Assembly (NCBI GenBank): GCA_010672785.1
Contig: JAAHFX010000001.1
Span: 1 to 64,000 of the forward strand
Reading direction: 5' to 3'
DNA: 64,000 nucleotides
From: Sphaerospermopsis sp. SIO1G1
GTDB lineage: Bacteria; Cyanobacteriota; Cyanobacteriia; Cyanobacteriales; Nostocaceae
Shown: one piece after another, positions 1 to 8,615 of the stretch
Layout: each line of letters starts with the position of its first letter
Position numbering within the stretch: the stretch's first letter is position 1
The notes under the pieces: generated by a model
The model's database searches: none
What the model was told of the DNA's origin: nothing
The model's input: the letters and a program-made list of their open reading frames with translations, nothing else
Made by a program: the position numbers and the translations under genes

Positions 1-1316
1 ATACACCAGGTGATAAGCGGTTGGTGGCATATGTGGTGTTGCAGAAGACACAGGATGTAGGGGTTAATTACTTACGTCAGTTTTTGAAGGAAAGATTACC
101 TGATTATATGATTCCTGGTGCTTTTGTGCTGTTGGATGCTTTCCCTCTTACTGCTAATGGTAAGATTGATCGTCGTGCGTTGAAAGCTCCTGAACAAAGT
201 GGTTCTGATTTGTTTGTTTCTCCTCGTAATGCTGTAGAACTGGAACTTGTGCAGATTTGGTCAAGGGTTCTCAAGGTAGAAAATTTGGGGGTTAAGGATA
301 ATTTCTTTAATCTGGGTGGCCACTCTCTGTTAGCTTTCCATTTAATGGGTGAAGTGAAGACGCTGTTTGGTCAAGATATTCCCTTAGCGACTTTGTTCCA
401 ATCTCCGACTATTGAAGAATTGGCGATCGCCATCCAACAACATAGTAATTCTAAATCTGGTACTTCTCAGTGGTCTCCCTTGGTGGTGCTGCAACCTCAT
501 GGTACTAAACCACCTCTATTCTGTGTTCCCGGTTCTGGTGGTTTTCCTTTCTATTTCTACAATTTAGCTCGTTCTTTGGGTACAGATCAGCCGTTTTACA
601 GTTTCCAAGCTCAAAGTACAGATGGGGAATTATTAACTCCCAGTAGTATTGAAGATACGGCCACTTCTTACATTCAAGCACTGCAAGCTGTCCAACCCCA
701 AGGGCCTTATTATTTGGGTGGCCATTCTTTTGGTGGTAAGGTTGCGTTTGAAATGGCCCAGCAATTGTTACGTCAGGGAGAAAAAGTAGCTTTTGTGGCA
801 ATTCTTGATACTACTGCACCCCAAAAATCAAGCGATCGCCCAGAGGTTGATGATGCAACATGGTTAATTGATATTGCTAAAAGTATGCAGGTTGCTTTTG
901 CTAAGGACGTGGAAATGGACGCTGAACCCTTGCGTTCTCTACCTTTAGCACAACAACTTCAATATGTTCTCAACTATCTCCACCAGTTGGATCTTCTCCC
1001 CCCTAATGCTGACACTACCTACGTTAAGAATTTATTGCAAGGATATAAGGCAAATAATACTGTCCAGTATCTACCCGAAGATTTCCAATTAGTTCCTATT
1101 ACCCTCTTCCGTGCTAGTGAGTTAATTTCAGAAGAAAATTTACCCTCTGAATTATCAGTAGATATGACTTGGGGATGGACTCCTTTCTCTAATACACCTG
1201 TAGATGTGCAATTCGTTCCTGGAAACCATGTCACTATGATGACACAACCCTACGTCCAGGAATTTGCAGAAAAGCTAAAAACTTGTCTACAAAAGATACA
1301 AAGTGTCTCATTATAA
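1..1316 (+). CDS. NRPS C-terminal fragment (end of A domain, PCP, thioesterase), 5' truncated by window edge
   Basis: This is the last part of a non-ribosomal peptide synthetase. The frame is open from base 3 and its first residues (TPGDKRLVAYVV) are a typical late adenylation-domain segment, so the gene starts upstream; the TTG at 21 is not its real start. In order it shows the A9/A10 motifs (LPDYMIP, NGKIDRRAL), a peptidyl carrier domain with the phosphopantetheine serine in LGGHSL (codon at 324), and a type I thioesterase with GGHSFGG (Ser codon at 726), a downstream Asp (ILDTT) and a His in GNHV (codon at 1227). A C-terminal TE normally releases the finished peptide, so this is probably the last module of its assembly line. 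The PKS gene follows after 46 bp in the same direction. Substrate specificity cannot be read because the A-domain core is outside the window. Confidence 0.95.
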   Translation, partial: TPGDKRLVAYVVLQKTQDVGVNYLRQFLKERLPDYMIPGAFVLLDAFPLTANGKIDRRALKAPEQSGSDLFVSPRNAVELELVQIWSRVLKVENLGVKDNFFNLGGHSLLAFHLMGEVKTLFGQDIPLATLFQSPTIEELAIAIQQHSNSKSGTSQWSPLVVLQPHGTKPPLFCVPGSGGFPFYFYNLARSLGTDQPFYSFQAQSTDGELLTPSSIEDTATSYIQALQAVQPQGPYYLGGHSFGGKVAFEMAQQLLRQGEKVAFVAILDTTAPQKSSDRPEVDDATWLIDIAKSMQVAFAKDVEMDAEPLRSLPLAQQLQYVLNYLHQLDLLPPNADTTYVKNLLQGYKANNTVQYLPEDFQLVPITLFRASELISEENLPSELSVDMTWGWTPFSNTPVDVQFVPGNHVTMMTQPYVQEFAEKLKTCLQKIQSVSL

Positions 1317-1348
1317 AATATGTTTTTATAAACATACAAATTTCACAT

Positions 1349-1356
1349 AAAGGAGG
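1349..1356 (+). promoter_or_regulatory. Strong Shine-Dalgarno for the AT-ACP-AMT gene
   Basis: AAGGAGG followed by ATAACC and ATG at 1363 is one of the best ribosome-binding sites in the window. It supports 1363 as the true start, which matters because the protein begins after the place where a KS domain would be expected. Confidence 0.75.
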
Positions 1357-1362
1357 ATAACC

Positions 1363-4300
1363 ATGTCACAGAGTCAAAATTCACCGCAAATAGAACGTTC
1401 ACAACATTTACTGACCCTTTCAGCAAAAACTGAACAAGCACTATTTGATTTAGCAGTTCGTTATCAAAAGTTTTTACAAACAGAAACAGCATCTTTAGTA
1501 GATATTTGTTTTTCTGCAAGCACCAGGCGATCGCATTTTGAACATCGGTTAGCTGTTCTCTGTGATTCTAAAAATCAATTACAAGAAAATCTCTTTAATT
1601 TTACCGCTGGTTATCAATCCCCCACCGTAATTAATGGTCAATCTCCCAAAAATTCCCCACCCCTAACTTTTTTATTTACTGGTCAAGGTTCACAGTATAT
1701 TAATATGGGTCGCCAACTTTATGAACAAGCACCCATTTTTAGGGAAACAATTGACCAAGCAAATGAAATTTTACTTCCCTATTTAGAAACACCTCTCCTG
1801 GAAATTTTCTATCCTCAAACCGAAGAAAATTCGTTAATTAATCAAACTGCTTATACCCAACCTGCACTATTTGCTCTCGAATATGCACTGACACAATTAT
1901 GGCAATCTTGGGGTATCAAACCTGCTGTAGTTATTGGTCATAGCTTAGGTGAATATGTAGCCGCTTGTGTAGCAGGAGCTTTTAGTTTTGAGGAAGGATT
2001 AAAACTGGTAGCAAAACGTGCCAAGCTGATGCAGTCACTACCAGCAAATGGTCAAATGGCTGCTGTATTTGCTGATTTAAAAACAGTAGAAACAGCTATT
2101 CAATCCTACCCAGAAAAAATATCCATTGCGGCTATTAATAGTCCAAATAATACCGTTATTTCTGGTTTTGGGGAAGCAGTAGAAACAGTTATCGCTACTC
2201 TAGAAAACCAAGGAATTGAAACCAGAAGGTTAAAAGTTTCTCATGCTTTCCATTCTCCTTTAATGGATGCCATGTTATTAGAATTTACTACATACATTAA
2301 TGAAGTTAAATTCCAACCTTTACAAATTCCTTTAATTTCTAACTTAACAGGTCAAGTGATCGCCCCTGGACAAGTTTTAGATGGTAACTATTGGTTGCAG
2401 CAAATTCGTGAACCTGTTAAATTTATGCCAGGGTTAAATACCCTGTTTGAATTAGGTTATGAAGTCTTTTTAGAAATAGGAGCAAAACCTGTACTTTCTA
2501 GTTTTGGTAAATATTTTCAACAAGACAAAACAGTAACTTGGTTACCTTCTTTAGTTTATGATCAAGAGAACTGGCAGTCATTATTGCTTAGTTTAGCAAA
2601 CCTCTATATTCAAGGCGTAAAAGTTGACTGGAAAGGATTTGAACAACCTTATCCCAGAAATGTATTACCATTACCAACTTATCCATTCCAAAGACAACGT
2701 TATTGGTTTGATACCCTTGGGAATAATGAAGTCCAAACATCTCAAAATGGACATAAAAAAACAAATAATATTTCCAATCACAATTACCAGGAAAAAAGTA
2801 TATCTATGACCACTATTACAACTGAGCAGAAACAAGCGATTATCTTACAAAAAATTCGCTCTTTAGTAGCCAAATTTCTGAAAGCTAAACCTGAAGAAAT
2901 AGACATCAGTCTTTCTTTTTTGGAAATGGGTGCAGACTCTATCGCCATGTTAGATGCAATTAGAGCAATTGAAAATACCTACAACTTCAAAATTACTATC
3001 CGCCAATTATTTGAAGAACTACCAAATATTCAAGCTTTAGCAAATCACATTGCGGATAACTTATCAGAGGAGTGGATCAACGCTAATTCACAGGAATTTG
3101 CAGCTACTCCAACCGCAAAGGTAGAACCACAAACCCAGATCAACGTACCATTAAATACTACTTCCAATATTCAAGTAACAACTTCAACAAATGGCGTAGA
3201 ACAAATTATGAGACAACAGTTAGAACTGGTATCTCAAAGTTTGTCTGAGGTTGTATCTCAACAATTAGAATTTTTACAAACCAATGGTTTAGCTACCAAG
3301 AGTAATAATCATCAAAATGGTAATTCTGTTAATCACAAACCTACAGAAAAACCTGTTGTTGCTGTAAACACAAACCAACCAACCACCAATGTTAGTAAAG
3401 CATCTGTGAAGCCTGGAAATAATGGCAAGTATAATATCAGCTTGCAACTAACACCAGAACAGGAAAACCATTTAAAAGAATTAATCACTCGTTACAATCA
3501 AAAAACTAAAACATCAAAACAGCGAGCGCAAACCTGCCGTCCTGTATTATCAGATAGTAGAGCAGTAGCTGGTTTTCGGATCTCCACCAAAGAAATGGTT
3601 TATCCCATCATTGGAGAAAAAGCAGCCGGATCTAAATTCTGGGATATAGATGGTAACGAGTATTTAGATATTACAATGGGATTTGGTGTACTGCTATTTG
3701 GTCATTCCCCATCCTTCATTAACCAAGCAGTACAAGCACAAATGGAAAAAGGCTTGCAAATCGGACCTCAATCACCGCTTGCAGGAGAAGTAGCCGAGTT
3801 AACCTGTGAATTGACAGGCATGGATCGCATTACCTTCTGTAACTCTGGCACAGAAGCGGTAATGACAGGGTTACGTTTAGCACGCACCGCCACAGGACGC
3901 AATAAAATCGCTATCTTTAAAGACTCTTATCATGGTCACTTTGACGGCATTCTCGCCAGAGCCAACCATGAAAATAATACCGCATTACCCCTGACACCAG
4001 GAGTCTCAGAACATAGCGTAGAAGACGTAATTGTATTAGATTACGGCACTCCTGAATCTTTAGAAATCTTACATTCCTGTGCTAACGAACTAGCAGCCGT
4101 CTTAGTTGAACTAGTACAGAGTCGTCATCCCGACTTACAACCCCAAGAATTCTTAACTGCCCTGAGAAAACTTACTGCTAGTAATGGATGCGCTCTCATC
4201 CTTGATGAAGTAATTACCGGTTTCCGTATTCACCCTAGAGGCGCACAAGCTTGGTTTGACATTGATGCAGACATGACCATCTACGGAAAAATCATCGGTG

Positions 4301-4833
4301 GTGGAATGCCCATAGGTGTTGTGGCTGGTAAAGCAGCTTACATGAATGGAATAGACGGCGGTTTGTGGGAATATGGAGACGCTTCCTATCCCCAAGCTGA
4401 AAAAACATTCTTCGCTGGCACATTCAACAAAAACCATACAGGTATGGCCGCAGCACGGGCTGTTTTACAACATCTCAAAGAACAAGGATCTAAATTACAA
4501 CTGCAATTAAACCAACGCACAACCCACTTAGCCAACACCCTCAACGATTATTTTCAAGCAGAAAATGTACCTGTCAAAATCATTCATTTTGGTTCATTAT
4601 TCCGCTTCACCTTCACAGGTAATTTAGATTTATTGTTCTATCACCTGTTACTAAACGGTGTATATATTTGGGAAGGACGTAACTGTTTTATTTCCACATC
4701 CCACACAGATGAAGACATTGAATTTTTAATTCAAGCAGTCAAAAACAGTGTGGAAGAATTGCGTGCAGGGGGATTTTTACCCAAGCAAGAAATTCACCAA
4801 ACCACAGCCAAAAAAGAAGGAATATTAATTTAA
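1363..4833 (+). CDS. KS-less PKS protein: malonyl acyltransferase - ACP - PLP aminotransferase
   Basis: A 1156-residue megasynthase protein. It opens with a short stretch like a KS-to-AT linker, then an acyltransferase (FTGQGSQY near residue 107, active Ser194 in GHSLGEY). HAFH at 294-297 is the signature usually linked to malonyl-CoA choice. An acyl carrier domain follows with Ser526 in GADSI, then a Gln/Asn-rich linker and a class III glutamate-1-semialdehyde-type aminotransferase (NSGTEA, DEVITGF, PLP Lys976 in YGKIIGGG). In known cyanobacterial systems such as microcystin, microginin and the lipopeptides with beta-amino fatty acids, AMT domains put an amino group on the beta carbon of a carrier-bound beta-keto chain. 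The usual ketosynthase of about 430 residues is absent and no remnant fits in the 46 bp upstream, so a KS must act in trans or on a partner protein. Operonic with the NRPS; the product is unknown. Confidence 0.93.
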   Translation: MSQSQNSPQIERSQHLLTLSAKTEQALFDLAVRYQKFLQTETASLVDICFSASTRRSHFEHRLAVLCDSKNQLQENLFNFTAGYQSPTVINGQSPKNSPPLTFLFTGQGSQYINMGRQLYEQAPIFRETIDQANEILLPYLETPLLEIFYPQTEENSLINQTAYTQPALFALEYALTQLWQSWGIKPAVVIGHSLGEYVAACVAGAFSFEEGLKLVAKRAKLMQSLPANGQMAAVFADLKTVETAIQSYPEKISIAAINSPNNTVISGFGEAVETVIATLENQGIETRRLKVSHAFHSPLMDAMLLEFTTYINEVKFQPLQIPLISNLTGQVIAPGQVLDGNYWLQQIREPVKFMPGLNTLFELGYEVFLEIGAKPVLSSFGKYFQQDKTVTWLPSLVYDQENWQSLLLSLANLYIQGVKVDWKGFEQPYPRNVLPLPTYPFQRQRYWFDTLGNNEVQTSQNGHKKTNNISNHNYQEKSISMTTITTEQKQAIILQKIRSLVAKFLKAKPEEIDISLSFLEMGADSIAMLDAIRAIENTYNFKITIRQLFEELPNIQALANHIADNLSEEWINANSQEFAATPTAKVEPQTQINVPLNTTSNIQVTTSTNGVEQIMRQQLELVSQSLSEVVSQQLEFLQTNGLATKSNNHQNGNSVNHKPTEKPVVAVNTNQPTTNVSKASVKPGNNGKYNISLQLTPEQENHLKELITRYNQKTKTSKQRAQTCRPVLSDSRAVAGFRISTKEMVYPIIGEKAAGSKFWDIDGNEYLDITMGFGVLLFGHSPSFINQAVQAQMEKGLQIGPQSPLAGEVAELTCELTGMDRITFCNSGTEAVMTGLRLARTATGRNKIAIFKDSYHGHFDGILARANHENNTALPLTPGVSEHSVEDVIVLDYGTPESLEILHSCANELAAVLVELVQSRHPDLQPQEFLTALRKLTASNGCALILDEVITGFRIHPRGAQAWFDIDADMTIYGKIIGGGMPIGVVAGKAAYMNGIDGGLWEYGDASYPQAEKTFFAGTFNKNHTGMAAARAVLQHLKEQGSKLQLQLNQRTTHLANTLNDYFQAENVPVKIIHFGSLFRFTFTGNLDLLFYHLLLNGVYIWEGRNCFISTSHTDEDIEFLIQAVKNSVEELRAGGFLPKQEIHQTTAKKEGILI

Positions 4834-4855
4834 TTTCTTCATATAGGTTAGTAGT

Positions 4856-4872
4856 GCGGGCATATTGCCCGC
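4856..4872. repeat. Small perfect hairpin between PKS and cupin genes
   Basis: GCGGGCA and TGCCCGC form a 7-bp stem around a 3-base loop (TAT), 20 bp after the PKS stop. There is no T-run, so it is not a convincing terminator. Related GGGCATCTTGCCCGCC-type sequences occur at about 16212 and 32225, so it is probably a dispersed repeat; an mRNA-processing role is possible. Confidence 0.5.
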
Positions 4873-4919
4873 TAAACTTATACATCTTAAATTGACAACA
4901 GCTTATTTGATCTAGAACA

Positions 4920-5795
4920 ATGACAATTAGTTTAGAAGAACCAGTTTTACAAAGTTCAGGAAATACAGTTTCCCGTATTCACAAACCCACATTAGCAGAA
5001 CTGCAACAAGCAACCAATGGCTTTAATAAACCAGTTATAATCACTGGGAAACTAGAAGAATGGAAAGCCTTTCAATCTTGGTCTGCTGAATATTTGAACC
5101 AAGTCTTAAACAATAAAGAAGTAAAAATTAGTATTTCCAACAACAAAATATTCACCTTTACCGCAGAAAATGATTATATCTTACCCAGTACAGAAATGAA
5201 GTTTAATGACTTCACAAACTGGATTATGAACGGAGATAGATCAGAAATATCTTACTACCTTTATCAAACTCCTATTGATCAATCTTTCCCTGAATTATTA
5301 CCAGATATTCAAACACCAGAATATATAAAACCAGGTGATCCGGTATTAGCTAATCTTTGGATGGGTACTGGTGGGAATATTAGCCCTCTCCATTGGGACT
5401 CAGCCCAAAATTTATTATCTCAAATCCAAGGTAGAAAGCGAATTTTATTATTTGAACCTAAACAAACTGAGTTTTTATATCCTTTCCCAGCTAATTCAAA
5501 AATTCCCCACATGAGTCAGGTAAAAGTAGATCGTCCTGACTTTAATAAATTTCCTAAAAGCCAAAATGCCAGATACACAGAATGTACCATAGAAGCAGGA
5601 GAAATGTTGTTTATTCCTCCATTTTGGTGGCATCAAGTTTACTCTTTAGATCAGTTAAATGTTGCTATCAACTTTTGGTGGCCAATTAGATTTAAAGACT
5701 ATTTTACACCCCAAGCTAGACGTATTTTTGCTAATAGTCCCCAACAGGTTTGGTACTTAATCAAATCACTTTTTAGCAAGAAAGATAATCAGTAA
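4920..5795 (+). CDS. JmjC/cupin-8 family hydroxylase-like protein, copy 1
   Basis: A 291-residue protein of the cupin-8 (FIH/JmjC-like) Fe(II)/2-oxoglutarate oxygenase family. The metal triad is visible as H158-x-D160 in PLHWDS and H238 in FWWHQV, inside the expected double-stranded beta-helix, with EAGEMLFIPP just before the distal His. Family members hydroxylate protein side chains or carrier-bound or free amino acids. Its place directly after the NRPS/PKS genes suggests tailoring of the peptide, for example beta-hydroxylation of a residue; that is inference. ATG at 4920 is chosen; no strong ribosome-binding site is seen. The next gene is a close paralogue with the same layout, so this looks like a tandem duplication. 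Confidence 0.85.
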   Translation: MTISLEEPVLQSSGNTVSRIHKPTLAELQQATNGFNKPVIITGKLEEWKAFQSWSAEYLNQVLNNKEVKISISNNKIFTFTAENDYILPSTEMKFNDFTNWIMNGDRSEISYYLYQTPIDQSFPELLPDIQTPEYIKPGDPVLANLWMGTGGNISPLHWDSAQNLLSQIQGRKRILLFEPKQTEFLYPFPANSKIPHMSQVKVDRPDFNKFPKSQNARYTECTIEAGEMLFIPPFWWHQVYSLDQLNVAINFWWPIRFKDYFTPQARRIFANSPQQVWYLIKSLFSKKDNQ

Positions 5796-5846
5796 CAAAT
5801 AAACTTTTACAGCTTTACATTGGCATAATAACCTCAACACAGAAAC

Positions 5847-6713
5847 ATGAATATAAATCTAGACAAAAACACTGTAGAAACTTCAGTTAATACCATTAAG
5901 CGGATTCAAAATCCTACATTAGAAGAGTTCCAAGCAGCTACAAATTCTTTTAGTCAACCAGTAATTATCACTGGTAAAATGGCAGAATGGAAAGCATTTA
6001 AACACTGGTCTATTGATTATTTAAGTGATGCTATTGGTGATAAAGAGTTAGATATCAACATTTCTAACAAAAATAAAGTTTTTACCTTTGATACGGAAAC
6101 AGGGGAAACTTTATCGAGTAAAAAAATGAAATTTAGCGAGTTTGCAAACTGGCTAGCTCAAGAAAAAGATTCTGAGCAATACTATTATCTACAACAACAG
6201 CCAATTAAATTAGTATTTCCTGAACTTTTACCAGATATTGAAATACCAGATTATATGAGTCGCAAGTCTTTCATGGTAGCAAATATCTGGATTGGTACTG
6301 GCGGAAATACCACACCATTACACTGGGATGCAGCACAAAATATCCTATGTCAGATCAGAGGTAGAAAAAAACTCTCACTATTTGCACCCAACCAAACAGA
6401 GTTTTTATATCCCCATTCTGTTGATTCAAAAGCACCTCATTTGAGTTATGTGAATATAGATAAACCGGATGTTGAAAAATTTCCTAAATACCAAGATTCA
6501 CAAAAAATAGAATGCGTTTTGGAAGCAGGAGAAATGTTATTTATGCCTCCCTTTTGGTGGCATCATGTTAACTCCTTAGATCCATTAAATATTGCTGTCA
6601 ATTTCTGGTGGAAAGCAAATCTAAAACAGTATTTTACCCCCCAAGGTAAAACGTTTATGCTCAAAAAACCACTAATAGTTTTAGCTCTGTTACTACAAAA
6701 AGCTAATGGCTAA
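5847..6713 (+). CDS. JmjC/cupin-8 family hydroxylase-like protein, copy 2
   Basis: A 288-residue paralogue of the preceding gene, alignable from end to end with only small length changes (for example ELLPDI, FLYP, EAGEML and PPFWWH in both). The metal ligands are conserved: H159-x-D161 in PLHWDA and H239 in FWWHHV. Both copies keep the full triad, so both are probably active Fe(II)/2-oxoglutarate oxygenases, perhaps on different residues or substrates of the NRPS/PKS product. It starts 51 bp after the first copy and is the last gene before the terminator at 6777-6805, so it closes the biosynthetic operon. Confidence 0.85.
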   Translation: MNINLDKNTVETSVNTIKRIQNPTLEEFQAATNSFSQPVIITGKMAEWKAFKHWSIDYLSDAIGDKELDINISNKNKVFTFDTETGETLSSKKMKFSEFANWLAQEKDSEQYYYLQQQPIKLVFPELLPDIEIPDYMSRKSFMVANIWIGTGGNTTPLHWDAAQNILCQIRGRKKLSLFAPNQTEFLYPHSVDSKAPHLSYVNIDKPDVEKFPKYQDSQKIECVLEAGEMLFMPPFWWHHVNSLDPLNIAVNFWWKANLKQYFTPQGKTFMLKKPLIVLALLLQKANG

Positions 6714-6776
6714 TTTTAGGTTTAGTATTTAGCTAACAGATTTATTACCACTAAAAAAATAATTTACTTCCCAGAT

Positions 6777-6805
6777 CCCCGATTTCTCAAAGTAGTCGGG
6801 GTTTT
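6777..6805 (+). terminator. Rho-independent terminator closing the NRPS/PKS/cupin operon
   Basis: CCCCGA (6777-6782) pairs with TCGGGG (6796-6801) around a 13-base loop, followed directly by TTTT. It lies 64 bp after the second cupin gene. Confidence 0.8.
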
Positions 6806-6945
6806 ATTATGATAGCTGATACTCAATCAAGTGACCATACCCCACTTATTCATGAAACTAGGCAAGAGAAGGTTTTAAGATAAATTAGTAAAAGAGGGTT
6901 TTCAGAACCGGATTTGGTAGTACAAGATGATCCAACATAAAAATT

Positions 6946-7986
6946 ATGAACTTCACAACTGATAAACCAGAACAATTCACACCTTACTATTCTGATCAAC
7001 TTACCGATTATGTCACATCTCTAAAATGGTCTACATCTGGTGATAAATTAGCGATCGCATCAGCAGCAGGTGAGATCATCATTTGGGAAAATCAAGAAAT
7101 TACTAACTTACAAACAGCTACAGGTAAATCCATAGATTGTATAAGTTTTTCCGTTGATGATAAATATTTAGCCGCAGCTGGACAAGATGGAACCGTGAAA
7201 ATTTGGCGTGGAGATCAATTAATTACAACTTTAGAAAATGCTCCAATATGGGTAGATAAATTAGCTTGGCATCCTATTAATAATTATGTAGCCTTTAATT
7301 TAGGACGCTACTTACAGATTTGGGATGCAGATACAGAAGAAGTAGTTGTAACTTTAAATTTTGAAAGTTCCTCTATTTTAGACCTTGATTGGCGCAATGA
7401 TGGACAGTATATAGCTGTAAGTGGTTATAAAGGATTGAAGGTTTGGAGTAGTGAAGATTGGGATGAAGAACCCTATGTGTTTGATCATGGAACTGTCAGC
7501 GTAGCAATGGGTTGGTCAAAAGATGGAAAATATCTAGCTTCGGGAAATATGGATCGCAGCGTCATGGTTTTAGAATGGGGAAATCCTGATCCCTGGATCA
7601 TGCGTGGTTTTCCCGGTAAGATTCGTCAGTTGGTTTGGTCTGAGATCGCAAATAGCATAGGTGCGCCCCTATTAGCCACTTCTAGTGTAGATGGAATTGT
7701 CGTTTGGCAAAAATTAGCAGATGAAAATTTGGGTTGGGAATCACAAATTTTGACTAATCATGTAGATATTATTAATGCGATCGCCTATCAACCCAAGAGT
7801 ACATTAATCACTTCTGCCGGTGCGGATGGTTGGTTATGTGTATGGAATGAAAATGAAGAAGTATCACAGATTCTCACAGGTGTGAGTGGAGGTTTCTCTA
7901 CTCTAGCATGGCATCCTCAAGGTAAATTTTTAGCCGCAGGGGGGGAACAAGGAGAGCTACTAATTTGGTCAATAACTAATGACTAA
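6946..7986 (+). CDS. WD40-repeat beta-propeller protein
   Basis: A 346-residue protein made almost entirely of WD40 repeats, with blade endings such as IIWEN, VKIWRG, LQIWDA, LKVWSS, VVWQK, LCVWNE and LLIWS. That fits about seven blades, that is, one propeller and no catalytic domain. There is no signal peptide or membrane segment, so it is cytoplasmic and probably a scaffold. It is followed in the same direction by a small secreted Cys-rich protein and a ZnuA-like solute-binding lipoprotein, which may point to metal homeostasis. No CobW-type GTPase is present here, so that link rests on neighbourhood only. Confidence 0.85.
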   Translation: MNFTTDKPEQFTPYYSDQLTDYVTSLKWSTSGDKLAIASAAGEIIIWENQEITNLQTATGKSIDCISFSVDDKYLAAAGQDGTVKIWRGDQLITTLENAPIWVDKLAWHPINNYVAFNLGRYLQIWDADTEEVVVTLNFESSSILDLDWRNDGQYIAVSGYKGLKVWSSEDWDEEPYVFDHGTVSVAMGWSKDGKYLASGNMDRSVMVLEWGNPDPWIMRGFPGKIRQLVWSEIANSIGAPLLATSSVDGIVVWQKLADENLGWESQILTNHVDIINAIAYQPKSTLITSAGADGWLCVWNENEEVSQILTGVSGGFSTLAWHPQGKFLAAGGEQGELLIWSITND

Positions 7987-8055
7987 TGTCGAATAATTCG
8001 AGTATGCTATATCAGCAGCAGTCTTGCAGTGTAAATAAATTATCAACTTTCCATT

Positions 8056-8331
8056 ATGAACATAACTAAACTGATTTTTCTTGCTTGTCATGTTGTTCTA
8101 GCATCTCTGCTATTTGTAGTTAACCCTGCCCAAGCATCTACAAAATCGCAAGTTGCACAACATTCTGCTCAAGTTGTTGCTTTGTCTGTACAAGCAATTC
8201 CTCCATTAACAACACCAATTTTCAATCAAAAACAACATAAAATTAATAGTCATTTTGGTTGTAGTTGCAGTAATTGTGTCTCCAGAAATTTTTCTGTTTT
8301 ACAAGGCAAATTACCTGTTGTTGACTTTTAG
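8056..8331 (+). CDS. Small secreted Cys-rich protein, unknown function
   Basis: A 91-residue protein not recognised as a named family. Residues 1-27 are a clear Sec signal peptide ending in PAQA|S. The mature part is short and polar. It ends with a histidine and cysteine cluster, H66-F-G-C69-S-C71-S-N-C74, which could bind a metal or form disulfides. ATG at 8056 is chosen because the signal peptide begins there. It starts 70 bp after the WD40 gene, has its own terminator (8367-8390), and precedes the ZnuA-like gene, so a role in periplasmic metal handling is possible but unproven. Confidence 0.7.
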   Translation: MNITKLIFLACHVVLASLLFVVNPAQASTKSQVAQHSAQVVALSVQAIPPLTTPIFNQKQHKINSHFGCSCSNCVSRNFSVLQGKLPVVDF

Positions 8332-8366
8332 ACTTTGAATCAAGTTAGGAATTATGATAATTATTG

Positions 8367-8390
8367 AGGCACAGGAAGCTGTGCCTTTAT
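8367..8390 (+). terminator. Rho-independent terminator after the small Cys-rich gene
   Basis: AGGCACAG (8367-8374) pairs with CTGTGCCT (8379-8386) around a GAAG loop, followed by a short T-rich tail (TTAT). It is placed 36 bp after the stop codon. Confidence 0.7.
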
Positions 8391-8395
8391 TAATT

Positions 8396-8602
8396 AGGGC
8401 TGGCTAAATAAATCTAAAACTTTGATATGTAGAGGATTTTAGACTATTTTAACTTCAAAAAGTGCAAGATATTTGAGAATCAGCACTTGAAAACCTTGCA
8501 CTTTTGGTAAAAACTCTTTCCTTCCTAACTCTTGAAACTGTTCGCTGTTTCCTGTTCCCTGTTCCCTAGTCTCCACAGATAACTTTTTGCTGCAAACCCC
8601 AA
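8396..8602. repeat. MITE-like element with an internal hairpin
   Basis: The left end (AGGGCTGGCTAAATAAATC) and the reverse complement of the right end (GGGGTTTGCAGCAAAAAGT) are related. They match ends of other intergenic elements here (about 31929, 35152, 47528 and 57333). Inside, AAAAGTGCAAG at 8458-8468 pairs with CTTGCACTTTT at 8495-8505; the same hairpin recurs at 14965-15010. Copies share a tail of the CTGTTCCCTGTTCCCTAGTC type. No coding potential is seen. Confidence 0.55.
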
Positions 8603-8615
8603 GTATATCAGGATT

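Noticed and set aside
1317..1362. Frameshifted remnant of a ketosynthase before the AT-ACP-AMT gene
   Set aside because: The gap is only 46 bp and contains a ribosome-binding site; no KS sequence is present in any frame.
8352..8366. TGATAATTATTGA as a Zur box for the ZnuA-like gene
   Set aside because: Only the left half matches a TGATAAT-N-ATTATCA type site, and it lies about 250 bp upstream, beside a terminator.
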